The notes: generated by a model not told the origin, from the letters alone. Positions 1-10,526 are shown, counted from the first letter of the stretch. The stretch is DNA of 64,000 nucleotides from Metabacillus flavus (GCF_018283675.1 NZ_JAGVRK010000001.1:1178001-1242000), one strand, 5' to 3'. Numbers and translations: made by a program.

Positions 1-1
1 A

Positions 2-352
2 GCAGACATGCAGCTGATAGGAACTGTAGCATACTATTGGGAGTATGAGCCTTCAAATTGGCTGGAGGCTGGTATTGTTATCTATCATCCGGATTTCTGG
101 AGCGGAGGGTACGGATCGGAAGCTTTAGCCCTTTGGATTGAACATTTATTTACATCAATGCCGATTCCAAGGGTCGGTATCACGACGTGGTCAGGCAACG
201 AACGCATGATGCGCACCGCTGCCAAACAGGGGATGAAGCTAGAGGGCAGGATGAGAAAATGCAGACTGTATAATGGCGAATATTACGATTCCATTAGAAT
301 GGGTATATTAAGAGAGGAATGGGACGTCAGAAAAAGCAGAAGTCTTCCATAG
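2..352 (+). CDS. GNAT-family N-acetyltransferase, C-terminal part
   Basis: The reading frame is open to the left edge, so the true start lies outside the window and about 116 residues of the C-terminal part are seen. The segment HPDFWSGGYGSEAL fits the acetyl-CoA binding loop of the RimJ/RimL type of GNAT enzymes. It is followed by the typical NERMMRTAAKQGMKLEGRMRK helix and strand and a C-terminal Y/D-rich strand. Such enzymes acetylate amino groups of proteins or small molecules in the cytoplasm; the substrate cannot be told. A weak stem with a T-run (about 335-360) follows the stop codon. Confidence 0.75.
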   Translation, partial: ADMQLIGTVAYYWEYEPSNWLEAGIVIYHPDFWSGGYGSEALALWIEHLFTSMPIPRVGITTWSGNERMMRTAAKQGMKLEGRMRKCRLYNGEYYDSIRMGILREEWDVRKSRSLP

Positions 353-567
353 GCTTCTTTTTTTCTATTATTCTGGAATAACCTTGCAAGGAAGGAGCAT
401 CACATCTTCAATTATCCATAAATGTCCAGATGGCGCACCTGAATGACTGAATAGAAATGGGGTTGAGTCTGTTTTTGGAAAAAAATAAATTTTCATATAA
501 TACTAAATAATGATAAAATAGGAGAGATTTATTTAGAATGTTATCGCTTACATAGAAGGAGGATCCC

Positions 568-1974
568 ATGTCAGAACAGCGTCATGAACTAAAAAAAGAA
601 TTAAAAGACAGACATATTTTAATGATTGCCCTTGGAGGGGTAATCGGTACAGGATTATTCTTGAGTACCGGCTTTACAATTGGCGAGGCTGGTCCCGGTG
701 GAGCTATTCTTGCTTACCTGATTGGCGGATTTGTCATGTACTTGACAATGCTTTGCCTTGGTGAATTGGCGGTTGCACTTCCCCATGTTGGATCCTATCA
801 AAAATATGCAACAAAGTTTATATCACCCGGAGCAGGCTATGTAGTGGGATGGATGGGCTGGCTGAACTGGTCGGTCACCGTCGGTTTAGAATTGCTTACC
901 GTGAGTATATTAATGAAACGGTGGTTTCCGGATGTTCCGGCATGGATTTGGTGCGTCGTATTTGCTGTGCTGCTATTTAGCATTAACGCCTTATCCTCAA
1001 AAAGCTTTGCAGAAGTAGAATTCTGGTTTGCAAGTATTAAAGTCATAACTGTTCTTGCATTTATTTTGTTAGGCGGAGCCGCTATGTTTGGATTGCTTCA
1101 GATGGGGGGCGGCAATCCTGCACCATTTTTCAGCAATTATACCGGCCAAGGGGGGCTCTTTCCGAACGGATTGACCGCCGTTTTAATCACCATGATCAGT
1201 GTTAACTTTGCCTTTCAGGGCACTGAGCTCGTGGGGATTGCAGCGGGAGAAAGTGAAAATCCAGAAAAAACGATCCCAAAAGCTATTAATAACACAGCAT
1301 GGAGGATCTTGATATTCTTTATTCTTTCTGTTTTTGTATTGGCAGGACTGTTTCCGTGGAAAGAAGCAGGCGTTATGGAAAGCCCGTTTGTCGTTGTATT
1401 TGATAAAATCGGGATCCCATATGCTGCCGATATTATGAACTTTGTTATTATTACCGCTGTCTTATCAGTTGCAAATTCCGGATTATATGCCACATCACGT
1501 ATGCTTTGGTCAATGTCCCAAGAAGGGATGATCAATAAAAGATTCGGGAAACTGAGTAAAAGAGGAGTTCCAATCAATGCTTTGATTGCAAGCATGGTAG
1601 TTGGCTGTCTATGCCTGCTATGCGGATTTTTTGCAGAAGATACGGTGTACTTGTGGCTGCTATCAATAGCAGGATTTGGAGCGGTATTTGTTTGGGCATC
1701 GATTGCGCTTTCCAATTACATGGGAAGAAAATCATTTTTAAAAAAAGGCGGGAATATTGAGGATTTAAAATTCAAAACCCCACTATATCCAATTGTTCCG
1801 CTGACAGCACTCGCAGCGAATGTTCTAGTCATGATCAGTCTTGCCTTTATCCCTGATCAAAGAATGGCTCTTTACTGCGGAATTCCTTTCTTAGTCGCCT
1901 GTGCATTATATTATCGTTTTTACGCAAAGGGCAAAATGGAGAGGAAAGGTTTCGGAGAAGGAGAAAATCTATAG
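568..1974 (+). CDS. Amino-acid permease, APC superfamily (AAT type)
   Basis: 468 residues, about 12 hydrophobic segments. The N-terminal motif ALGGVIGTGLF after a short charged cytoplasmic tail is the hallmark of the AAT branch (LysP, RocE, AroP, MmuP relatives) of proton-coupled amino-acid importers. ELAVALPHVGSYQKYA and the FQGTELVGIAAGESENPEKTIPKAI stretch are the other family signatures. By memory the sequence is closest to S-methylmethionine/RocE-like permeases, but substrate is inference. A good ribosome site (AAGGAGG) precedes the ATG by 7 bases. A TATAAT box at 496-501 may be the promoter -10. No SAM riboswitch or T-box is visible in the 215-bp upstream gap. Confidence 0.88.
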   Translation: MSEQRHELKKELKDRHILMIALGGVIGTGLFLSTGFTIGEAGPGGAILAYLIGGFVMYLTMLCLGELAVALPHVGSYQKYATKFISPGAGYVVGWMGWLNWSVTVGLELLTVSILMKRWFPDVPAWIWCVVFAVLLFSINALSSKSFAEVEFWFASIKVITVLAFILLGGAAMFGLLQMGGGNPAPFFSNYTGQGGLFPNGLTAVLITMISVNFAFQGTELVGIAAGESENPEKTIPKAINNTAWRILIFFILSVFVLAGLFPWKEAGVMESPFVVVFDKIGIPYAADIMNFVIITAVLSVANSGLYATSRMLWSMSQEGMINKRFGKLSKRGVPINALIASMVVGCLCLLCGFFAEDTVYLWLLSIAGFGAVFVWASIALSNYMGRKSFLKKGGNIEDLKFKTPLYPIVPLTALAANVLVMISLAFIPDQRMALYCGIPFLVACALYYRFYAKGKMERKGFGEGENL

Positions 1975-2022
1975 AATAAAAGCCCTGATGGAAGAAGGTG
2001 CTTCTCTATCAATAAGATTCTA

Positions 2023-2310
2023 TTGGCTGTATCCATAGCAGTAATCGGCTTGGCAATTTCACCGCGCCGGAGAAACAGCAAAAGCTTCGGACAAACTGTC
2101 TATAAGCCAACCGGAATACAAACGAAATTTACTCTTATCGATTTAGAAAAGCAGCAGGCTGCAGGAATAGGAACCTGCAAAGGGAAAAGGGTTCTTACGG
2201 TTCATGTTGACTTAATCGCGGACAAGGTAAAGACAAAAGAGCGGATTAGCAGAAAAATCGAACGAAAAGCTGGCGGGACGGATGCTTTGCTGAACTTTAT
2301 TAGAATTTAA
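2023..2310 (+). CDS. Hypothetical small protein, start unclear
   Basis: An open frame of about 95 residues begins with a hydrophobic stretch (ILLAVSIAVIGLAIS) followed by a basic run and a soluble tail rich in K, R and E. This is the layout of a small membrane-anchored protein. No ATG lies at the expected place. The only canonical start is a TTG at 2023, about 20 bases from the GAAGAAGG sequence that would be the ribosome site, so either a non-standard start upstream is used or the start codon has been lost. I do not recognise a family. It could be a decayed gene. Confidence 0.45.
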   Translation: MAVSIAVIGLAISPRRRNSKSFGQTVYKPTGIQTKFTLIDLEKQQAAGIGTCKGKRVLTVHVDLIADKVKTKERISRKIERKAGGTDALLNFIRI

Positions 2311-2375
2311 GCCGAATTTTTAATTATCAACCGCATTTCCGATCCAGAAGCATTTTACCGCTCAATATCATAAAT

Positions 2376-2412
2376 AAAGGAAAAAGGACCCATCGTGGGT
2401 CCTTTTTCCTTT
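2376..2412. terminator. Bidirectional rho-independent terminator
   Basis: A long perfect stem, AAAGGAAAAAGGACCC paired with GGGTCCTTTTTCCTTT around a five-base loop, has T-runs on both strands. It separates the rightward gene ending at 2310 from the leftward esterase whose stop codon it overlaps. Confidence 0.9.
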
Positions 2413-3178
2413 AATCAAACAAATACCCCAAAATCTTAGGAAGCCTTGCTCTCCAGGCAGATTCATGATGAATCCCGTCATGAATAAGCTCAAACCGGCA
2501 ATCTCTTACTTTCCTCTTCATGATTTCATAAACCGGAATGCTTGAATCTATATAGGTTTGAGCGTTAATAATCGATGTTTCTTCAGCTGTTCCAACGTCC
2601 ATATAAAATTTTTCTGCGGCGCTTAAATCGCTGCTGCGGATTTTTTCTTCCATCTCAGGCTGGTTAAACCAATAAGCAGAGGAGAGGGAAGCCGCTCTTT
2701 TGAAAATTTCCGGATACTCGCAAATGGCATAAGTTGTAATGTGACCGCCCATTGAGCTTCCCATCATGATGGATTCTTCCGGAATCGTTGGATAGTTCGC
2801 ATCAATCATCGGCTTGAATTCTTCAGCTAAAAACCGAATATACTCCTTGCCTTCTCCACCCAGCTCTTCATCTAACTTAAACAGGCGCTGACCAAGACCA
2901 GGGCTGACCCACGGACCGTATTCATTAAACCGTCCAAAGCGTTCCTCATTGCAGTCGATTCCAGCTACGATGATCTCCAGACCTATTTCAGCGAGCACAT
3001 CAGCCATTCCCCATGACACACCATACCCTGCATCCTCATCCCGGAACAGATTTTGCCCGTCATGCATATACAGCACAGGATAACTTTTACCGGATGTCTT
3101 GCAGTCATCAGGCAAATACATACGAACCTTTCTTTTTCTATTAAAGGGAGTGAGGGTAATTTCAAATGTTTCGAGCAT
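2411..3178 (-). CDS. Alpha/beta-hydrolase esterase (PF00756-type)
   Basis: 255 residues. YPVLYMHDGQNLF is the oxyanion-side strand of the Fes/IroE/antigen-85 type of esterase, and MMGSSMGGHITT carries the nucleophile elbow GxSxG. A C-terminal GIHHESAW supplies the catalytic His. Start: the ATG at 3178 is chosen over a GTG one codon earlier because it has the better distance to GGAGGG. The gene begins 3 bases after the stop codon of the GH13 gene upstream, so the two are translationally coupled and form one leftward operon. Its presence beside maltodextrin genes suggests de-esterification of carbohydrate or another imported ester, which is inference. Cytoplasmic; no signal peptide. Confidence 0.8.
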   Translation of the reverse strand: MLETFEITLTPFNRKRKVRMYLPDDCKTSGKSYPVLYMHDGQNLFRDEDAGYGVSWGMADVLAEIGLEIIVAGIDCNEERFGRFNEYGPWVSPGLGQRLFKLDEELGGEGKEYIRFLAEEFKPMIDANYPTIPEESIMMGSSMGGHITTYAICEYPEIFKRAASLSSAYWFNQPEMEEKIRSSDLSAAEKFYMDVGTAEETSIINAQTYIDSSIPVYEIMKRKVRDCRFELIHDGIHHESAWRARLPKILGYLFD

Positions 3179-3181
3179 CAC

Positions 3182-4981
<1,800 letters not shown>

Positions 4982-4998
4982 TCATTTAAGATATTTAA

Positions 4999-5027
4999 AG
5001 AGTAGGTGAAAGCGTTATTAAAGTCAA
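4999..5027 (-). promoter_or_regulatory. Predicted SigA promoter for the leftward amylase-esterase operon
   Basis: On the minus strand TTGACT (5022-5027) and TACTCT (4999-5004) are separated by 17 bases. The -10 is weak. An operator-like TGAAAGCGTTATTA lies between the two boxes, and a perfect palindrome lies just downstream of the predicted start. Confidence 0.5.
5007..5020. promoter_or_regulatory. cre/MalR-like operator within the leftward promoter
   Basis: TGAAAGCGTTATTA matches the first ten positions of the catabolite-responsive element consensus (TGWAANCGNT). It lies between the -35 and -10 boxes of the leftward promoter. Confidence 0.6.
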
Positions 5028-5071
5028 TGATGCGATTTTTTCAAAATGTGCAAAAATATCAAAAAAAATGC

Positions 5072-5099
5072 TTGTCAAAACACAAATAGGCGCTATAAT
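5072..5099 (+). promoter_or_regulatory. SigA promoter of the maltodextrin transporter operon
   Basis: TTGTCA (5072-5077) and a perfect TATAAT (5094-5099) are 16 bases apart, with an AT-rich stretch upstream. Four operator-like sequences follow the predicted start point near 5106, before the first gene at 5237. Confidence 0.75.
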
Positions 5100-5112
5100 A
5101 AGATTTAGGTTG

Positions 5113-5187
5113 TGCAATCGTTTTCACAGAAATGCAAGCGCTTAAGTGAAAGCGTTATATTTTGAACAGTCCGTGCAAACGCTTGTA
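5113..5187. promoter_or_regulatory. Cluster of four cre/MalR-like operators
   Basis: Four related 14-mers with a central CG occur in the leader: TGCAATCGTTTTCA (5113-5126), TGCAAGCGCTTAAG (5133-5146), TGAAAGCGTTATAT (5147-5160) and TGCAAACGCTTGTA (5174-5187). The first differs from the cre consensus at one position. Their number and their place downstream of the promoter argue for combined control by CcpA and a maltose-specific LacI-family repressor; which protein binds which copy cannot be told. Confidence 0.7.
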
Positions 5188-5236
5188 CATACTGCTACTA
5201 CTTTTTTACTAGACAACAATATTAGGAGGGGTCAGA

Positions 5237-6514
5237 ATGAAGAAAGTCATGTCCTTATTCATGATGGTAATTCTTCTTATCGGCGTATTGGCTGCATGCG
5301 GACCAGACGCGAAAAAGGGAGCATCAACTGATGGAAGTAACGAGAAATCCGGAGAAGCAGCAAAACCGGAAAAACTAATTGTTTGGGAAGATAAAGATAA
5401 ATCCAAATGGCTAGAAAAAGCCGCTGCTGACTTTGAAAAAGAAAACGGTATCAAAATTGAGTTTAAAGAAGTTGAAATGGCAACAAAAATGCGTGATCAG
5501 CTTCGTCTTGACGGACCGGCTGGAACAGGTCCGGACGTAGTAACACTTCCGCATGACCAAATCGGCCAGGTTGCAATCGAAGGTCTGATTGCAGAACTTA
5601 AAGTTGACAAAGCAGTAACAGATACATTCACTGAATCTTCAATTGAATCTCAAACATACGACGGCAAGCTATACGGACTTCCAAAGTCTACTGAAACGCC
5701 TGTCCTTATTTATAACAAAGCTCTAGCAACAGAAGTTCCAGCTACAATGGAAGATCTTCAAGCAAAAGCAAAAGAACTTACAACTGGCGGCAAATACGGC
5801 TTCCTTGCTCTATTCGATAACTTCTACTTTGCAAACGCTGTTATCGGCGGTATGGGCGGCTATGTATTCGGTGATGAAGGCGGCAAGCCAAATCCGAAAG
5901 ATCTTGGACTTAACAATGATGGCGCTGTCAAAGGTGCAGAATTCATTCAAACTTTCTACAAAGACGGTCTTTTCCCTAAAGGAATCATCGGTGAAAACGG
6001 CGGATCTGCTATGGACGGACTTTTCAATGAAGGCAAAGCAGCTTACGTTATGAACGGACCATGGGCTTTCCAATCTTATAAAGATGCTGGAATTGATATT
6101 GGTGTAGCACCGCTTCCTAAATTCGCAAACGGCGAAGCAATGAAAACATTCGTTGGAGTTAAAGGATGGCATGTAAGTGCATTCTCTAAAAACCAGGAAT
6201 GGGCAACTAAATTTGTTGAGTATGTAACAAGCGAAGACGTTGCAAAAGCACGTTATGAGCAAACATTTGAAATTCCACCGGTAAAAGCTCTTGCTGAGGA
6301 TCCAATCATTGCTGAAAATCCGGAAGCAAAAGCAGTAGCAGAACAATCTGCTGTAGGTATCCCAATGCCGAACATCCCTGAAATGGGTGAAGTATGGAAG
6401 CCTATGGCTGACAACCTTCAAACACTTGTAACAGGCAAAACAGAGCCTAAAGCTTCTCTTGATGCTGCAACAAAAGCAATCGAGCAGAACATTACAGCTA
6501 ACCACTCTAAATAA
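5237..6514 (+). CDS. mdxE: Maltodextrin ABC transporter, substrate-binding lipoprotein
   Basis: 425 residues. The lipoprotein signal peptide ends in LAAC (lipobox, Cys about residue 21), and a charged low-complexity linker follows. The mature part is a family 1 sugar-binding protein: LIVWEDKDKSKWLEKAAADFEKENGI, GPDVVTLPHDQIGQ, LPKSTETPVLIYNKAL and NGPWAFQSYKDAGI are typical of MalE/MdxE/CymE proteins. It captures maltodextrins outside the membrane for the permease pair encoded next. The ATG follows TTAGGAGGGG. A stem-loop and a 195-bp gap separate it from mdxF, consistent with extra expression of the binding protein. Confidence 0.93.
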   Translation: MKKVMSLFMMVILLIGVLAACGPDAKKGASTDGSNEKSGEAAKPEKLIVWEDKDKSKWLEKAAADFEKENGIKIEFKEVEMATKMRDQLRLDGPAGTGPDVVTLPHDQIGQVAIEGLIAELKVDKAVTDTFTESSIESQTYDGKLYGLPKSTETPVLIYNKALATEVPATMEDLQAKAKELTTGGKYGFLALFDNFYFANAVIGGMGGYVFGDEGGKPNPKDLGLNNDGAVKGAEFIQTFYKDGLFPKGIIGENGGSAMDGLFNEGKAAYVMNGPWAFQSYKDAGIDIGVAPLPKFANGEAMKTFVGVKGWHVSAFSKNQEWATKFVEYVTSEDVAKARYEQTFEIPPVKALAEDPIIAENPEAKAVAEQSAVGIPMPNIPEMGEVWKPMADNLQTLVTGKTEPKASLDAATKAIEQNITANHSK

Positions 6515-6525
6515 GAACTACCTGT

Positions 6526-6557
6526 GAAGTAGTACCTCTAATAAGGGGTACTGCTTC
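6526..6557 (+). terminator. Intercistronic stem-loop after mdxE
   Basis: GAAGTAGTACC pairs with GGTACTGCTTC (one G-U pair) around a short loop, followed only by a weak pyrimidine run. It is better read as a partial terminator or 3'-end stabiliser that lets the binding-protein transcript exceed that of the permeases than as a full stop. Confidence 0.65.
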
Positions 6558-6708
6558 CTTTCCTAAAAAGGATATTGAAAGCGGAGCAGGCTTTTAAGAA
6601 GCGGTAAATCAGCAAGGATTACTGTTTCCTAAGAGCCTGGCTCTTCCAAAGAATGATCAGTCAGCAGCAGGCAACCGTGTTCTGCTAGAAAGAAAGGGGA
6701 ATACCGAC

Positions 6709-8025
6709 ATGGCAGATTTAGCTTACAAGCCAAACCAAGAACCAGCAGAGCTCGTTCATCAGTCCAGCCACAGAAAAAAAGCAGCAGCCCTTTCCATCAT
6801 CCCTGGATTAGGTCAAGTTTATAACAAGCAATATGTGAAAGCGGCAGCGTTCCTGGTGATTGCGGCATCCTTCCTATTTGTGACATGGGATATGCTCGAC
6901 ATTGGAGTATGGGGCCTCATGACCCTTGGAACGGAAACACCGAGAGATCATTCTATTTTCCTGTTAGTCTACGGAATCATCGCTCTTTTTATCTTAGCGT
7001 TTGGATTAGCATTTTATTTTATCAATATACGCGATGCTTATAAAAATGGAGAGAAGAGGGACCTGAATATTCCTTTAAGCTCCATTAAAGAACAGTATAG
7101 AAATCTTGTAGATAACGGATTTCCATATTTAATTATGACACCCGGCTTTATGCTTCTCGCCTTTGTGGTCATTCTGCCGATCATTTTCATCGTTCTGCTT
7201 TCCTTTACAAACTATGATCTTTACCACTCTCCGCCCGCTAAGCTTGTAGACTGGGTTGGATTCCAGAACTTTGTCGATATTTTCAAAATTGATATTTGGC
7301 GTCAGACCTTCTTCTCCGTATTTGCATGGACGATTGTCTGGACTTTCGGTGCAACCACATTGCAAGTAGCGCTCGGTATTTTCCTCGCTATTCTTGTAAA
7401 CCAAAAGGATTTAAAAGGAAAAGCAATTATCCGTACTGTTTTCATTTTGCCTTGGGCAGTACCATCATTCGTTTCAATCCTAATCTTTGCAGGCCTGTTC
7501 AATGAGTCATTCGGAGCAATCAATGTAGATATCCTATCAATGTTTGGAATCGATCCCATTCCTTGGATGACAGAGCCGATGTACGCAAGAATCGCTCTGA
7601 TCTTCATTCAGTGCTGGCTTGGATTCCCATTCATCTTCGCTATGACGACAGGGGTTCTTCAATCCATACCGGATGAGCTTTATGAAGCAGCAACAGTAGA
7701 TGGAGCCAACACTTGGCAGAAGTTCAAAGGCATTACACTTCCGCTTGTGTTATTCTCAACGGCACCAATCATCATCACTCAATACACGTTTAACTTTAAT
7801 AACTTTAACGTAATCTATCTATTCAATGGCGGGGGACCTGCAGTAGCTGAACAAAATGCGGGATCAACCGATATCCTGATTTCATGGATCTACCGCTTGA
7901 CGATGTCATCTGCCCAGTATTCAAAAGCAGCTGCTATTACTTTAATGCTTTCAGCCATTGTAATAATTGTAGCCATCTGGCAATTTAGAAGAACGAAATC
8001 ATTCCAAGAGGAGGATATGATGTAA
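6709..8025 (+). CDS. mdxF: Maltodextrin ABC transporter permease, MalF type
   Basis: 438 residues, about eight membrane spans. The first 110 residues are an extension containing SIIPGLGQVYNKQ and two or three spans, as in Bacillus MdxF. The transporter domain follows, with the ATPase-contact EAA loop at YEAATVDGANTWQKFKGITLPL. It forms the channel with the next gene product. ATG start; RBS AAAGGGG. The stop codon shares one base with the start of mdxG (TAATG). Confidence 0.93.
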   Translation: MADLAYKPNQEPAELVHQSSHRKKAAALSIIPGLGQVYNKQYVKAAAFLVIAASFLFVTWDMLDIGVWGLMTLGTETPRDHSIFLLVYGIIALFILAFGLAFYFINIRDAYKNGEKRDLNIPLSSIKEQYRNLVDNGFPYLIMTPGFMLLAFVVILPIIFIVLLSFTNYDLYHSPPAKLVDWVGFQNFVDIFKIDIWRQTFFSVFAWTIVWTFGATTLQVALGIFLAILVNQKDLKGKAIIRTVFILPWAVPSFVSILIFAGLFNESFGAINVDILSMFGIDPIPWMTEPMYARIALIFIQCWLGFPFIFAMTTGVLQSIPDELYEAATVDGANTWQKFKGITLPLVLFSTAPIIITQYTFNFNNFNVIYLFNGGGPAVAEQNAGSTDILISWIYRLTMSSAQYSKAAAITLMLSAIVIIVAIWQFRRTKSFQEEDMM

Positions 8026-8867
8026 TGAGCTCAAAACAGCAGAAATTAGTCAGATTAACATTATCCTACCTCGTCATCCTGTTTATGTTTGCGGTCATTC
8101 TTTATCCTGTAGCTTGGGTAGTTGGTTCTTCCTTCAACCCGGGTAACAGCTTATCGGGGTCAACGATTATCCCGAAAAATCCTTCTTTGAAACATTATCA
8201 ATTCCTGTTTGATATAAAAGAGAGCAACTATTTGTTTTGGTACTGGAACTCATTGAAAATCAGCGTGCTCACTATGCTTTTGACGCTCATTATGGTTTCC
8301 TTAACTGCCTATTCTTTTTCCCGCTACCGCTTCGTCGGCCGGAAAAATGGATTAATGACGTTCCTTATTCTTCAAATGATTCCAAACTTCGCAGCACTTA
8401 TTGCGATTTACGTGCTTGCTCTTGTTACAGGACTTCTTGATTCCCACTTTGGTTTAATTCTTGTGTATGTGGGCGGTCAAATTCCGATGAATACGTATTT
8501 GATGAAGGGATATCTTGATACAATCCCGAAAGAATTAGATGAGTCAGCAAGAATGGACGGCGCTGGCCACCTTCGGATCTTCTTCCAGATTGTCATGCCG
8601 CTTGCAAAGCCAATCATAGCGGTTGTCGGATTATTCTCATTCATCGCACCGCTGACAGATTTTATTATTGCGAGCGTGCTGCTTCGTTCAGAGAAAAACT
8701 TTACATTGGCAGTCGGACTTTATGACATGGTTGCAAAGCAATTTGGAGCAGAATTCACAAAGTTCGCAGCAGGTTCTGTGTTAATTGCCGTACCAATCGC
8801 CATTCTGTTCCTGTCATTGCAAAGATTTTTCGTTTCCGGACTTACAGCTGGAGGAACAAAAGGATAA
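8025..8867 (+). CDS. mdxG: Maltodextrin ABC transporter permease, MalG type
   Basis: 280 residues with six membrane spans and the EAA loop at DESARMDGAGHLRIFFQIVMPLAKP. It completes the channel with MdxF. The start codon overlaps the mdxF stop by one base, and the GAGGAGG near the end of mdxF is its ribosome site. No ATPase gene follows, so the transporter must borrow a multitask ATPase such as MsmX encoded elsewhere, as in B. subtilis (known for the family; inferred here). Confidence 0.93.
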   Translation: MSSKQQKLVRLTLSYLVILFMFAVILYPVAWVVGSSFNPGNSLSGSTIIPKNPSLKHYQFLFDIKESNYLFWYWNSLKISVLTMLLTLIMVSLTAYSFSRYRFVGRKNGLMTFLILQMIPNFAALIAIYVLALVTGLLDSHFGLILVYVGGQIPMNTYLMKGYLDTIPKELDESARMDGAGHLRIFFQIVMPLAKPIIAVVGLFSFIAPLTDFIIASVLLRSEKNFTLAVGLYDMVAKQFGAEFTKFAAGSVLIAVPIAILFLSLQRFFVSGLTAGGTKG

Positions 8868-8879
8868 GCATTTAAAGAA

Positions 8880-8928
8880 AGGTTCGGAGAAAAGGGCGCA
8901 GGCCCGTGCTTTCCCCGAGCCTTTTTTT
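8880..8928 (+). terminator. Terminator or attenuator between mdxG and the amylase gene
   Basis: AGGTTCGG...CCGAGCCT forms the outer stem, and GAAAAGG...CTTTCC with GGGC/GCCC extends it inward; seven T residues follow. As the amylase gene begins only 25 bases later with no clear promoter, this is probably a leaky terminator. Confidence 0.75.
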
Positions 8929-8952
8929 GAAGAAAAAACAAAGGGGTAAGGC

Positions 8953-10491
8953 ATGTTTATGATGAAAAAGCAGATAATTCTATGCTTCGCACTGCTGCTG
9001 ATTCTGCCGTTTCAAACGGTTTCTGCGGCAGACAGCAATGCTTCAGGCTGGCAGGATGAACGGATTTATTTTCTCATGGTAGACCGGTTTGCAAATGGAG
9101 ATCCGGCAAATGATCTCGACGCGGACCGCAGTAATCCATCTGCCTATCATGGGGGAGACTTTAAAGGAATTACAAATAAACTCGACTATTTGAAAGAGAT
9201 GGGGTTTACGGCTATCTGGCTCACTCCTGTGTTTGAGAACGAAGGACAGGGCTACCACGGCTACTGGATTTCTGATTTCAGAAACACGGAAGAGCATTTC
9301 GGAACGATGGAAGAGTTTAAAACCCTTGTGAAGGAAGCCCATAAAAGGGACATAAAGGTTTTGCTCGATTTTGTCGTCAACCATACAGGCTATCAGCATG
9401 AATGGCTAAACGATCCGAAAAAGAAAAACTGGTTCCATGAAAAACAGGAACTAACCAACTGGGAAAGCCAGAAGGATCTCGAAAACAATTGGCTCTATGG
9501 GCTTCCGGATTTAAATCAGGAAAATCCCGAAACGAGAAAGTACCTTCTTGATACGGCAAAATGGTGGATAAATGAGACAGACATTGATGGATACCGACTG
9601 GACACGGTCCGCCACGTACCAAAAGACTTTTGGACTGATTTTGCGGAAGAGGTGAAATCAGTAAAAAAGGATTTCTTCCTGCTCGGTGAGGTATGGTCGG
9701 ATGATCCAGCCTATTTAGCAGAATATGAAAAGACAGGGATTGATTCATTCGTTGACTATCCGTTCTACGAAGAAGCCTCTGAAATTTTCTCGAAATCCGG
9801 TCAATCAGCAGCTCCTCTAATTGATGTATGGAAACGGAATGAGCATTATTATCAATCTCCCTATCTGCTCGGTACCTTCCTCGACAATCATGATAACATT
9901 CGATTTACGAGAAAAGCGCTGATTAATCAGGAACCCCCAGGCGTCAGATGGAAGCTTGGACTAACTTATTTGTTCACAGCACCAGGGATACCAATCGTTT
10001 ATTACGGCAGTGAAATTGCCCTTGACGGAGCAGCGGATCCGGACAATCGCAGAATGATGGATTTCAGGGCAGATAAAGAACTGATAACGTATATAACGAA
10101 GCTAAACAGCATCCGCGGTCATGAATCTGCACTCTTAAAAGGAAACATGGAAAAACTGTATGATGATAAGGGGCTGACAGTCTTCAAACGTTCCTACAAG
10201 GGAGACACCGTTGTTGTAGCCATTAACAATTCAGACAAAACAGGTAAGGCAACTCTCTCAGCAGATGTTCTGGCAAAAGGGAAAGAGCTGAATGGATATC
10301 TGACTGGTGAAGCGGTGAAGGAATCAGACGGCGGATACGAGCTTGTCCTTGATCGAGAGACATCCGAAATTTATAAGCTTGAGGAGAAATCGGGTCCTCA
10401 TTGGGGATTAATCAGTGCAACTGTATTTGTACCAGTCCTGTTTGCTGGATTTATTTATGGGGCAGGCAGAAGAAGAAAGGCAAATTCATAA
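8953..10491 (+). CDS. Secreted, membrane-anchored alpha-amylase-family enzyme (GH13)
   Basis: 512 residues. A Sec signal peptide (about residues 1-26, cut after VSAA) leads into a GH13 barrel: FLMVDRFANGD, LLDFVVNHTG (region I), IDGYRLDTVRH (nucleophile Asp), LLGEVWSDD (acid/base Glu) and FLDNHDNIRF (third Asp). The C-terminus is HWGLISATVFVPVLFAGFIY followed by GAGRRRK, one membrane span with a positive stop, so the enzyme should be tethered outside the cell beside the transporter. It would cut starch-like polymers to maltodextrins for MdxEFG. The ATG at 8953 follows AAGGGG. Substrate range is inference. Confidence 0.9.
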   Translation: MFMMKKQIILCFALLLILPFQTVSAADSNASGWQDERIYFLMVDRFANGDPANDLDADRSNPSAYHGGDFKGITNKLDYLKEMGFTAIWLTPVFENEGQGYHGYWISDFRNTEEHFGTMEEFKTLVKEAHKRDIKVLLDFVVNHTGYQHEWLNDPKKKNWFHEKQELTNWESQKDLENNWLYGLPDLNQENPETRKYLLDTAKWWINETDIDGYRLDTVRHVPKDFWTDFAEEVKSVKKDFFLLGEVWSDDPAYLAEYEKTGIDSFVDYPFYEEASEIFSKSGQSAAPLIDVWKRNEHYYQSPYLLGTFLDNHDNIRFTRKALINQEPPGVRWKLGLTYLFTAPGIPIVYYGSEIALDGAADPDNRRMMDFRADKELITYITKLNSIRGHESALLKGNMEKLYDDKGLTVFKRSYKGDTVVVAINNSDKTGKATLSADVLAKGKELNGYLTGEAVKESDGGYELVLDRETSEIYKLEEKSGPHWGLISATVFVPVLFAGFIYGAGRRRKANS

Positions 10492-10497
10492 GCGCTT

Positions 10498-10526
10498 TTG
10501 TTTCTCTGGGCTGAATATGATATAAC
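10498..10526 (+). promoter_or_regulatory. Predicted SigA promoter of the LacI-type regulator gene
   Basis: TTGTTT (10498-10503) and TATAAC (10521-10526) are separated by exactly 17 bases, directly after the stop codon of the amylase gene. The regulator therefore has its own promoter in addition to operon read-through. Confidence 0.55.

Noticed and set aside
353-567. Riboswitch or T-box upstream of the amino-acid permease
   Set aside because: No S-box, L-box, T-box or tandem-glycine elements could be found by eye.
1215-1715. Leftward 166-codon frame inside the permease gene
   Set aside because: Shadow of the permease; composition and lack of a ribosome site do not support a gene.
5810-6505. 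Leftward 231-codon frame inside mdxE
   Set aside because: Cysteine- and phenylalanine-rich shadow of a highly biased gene; no start signals.
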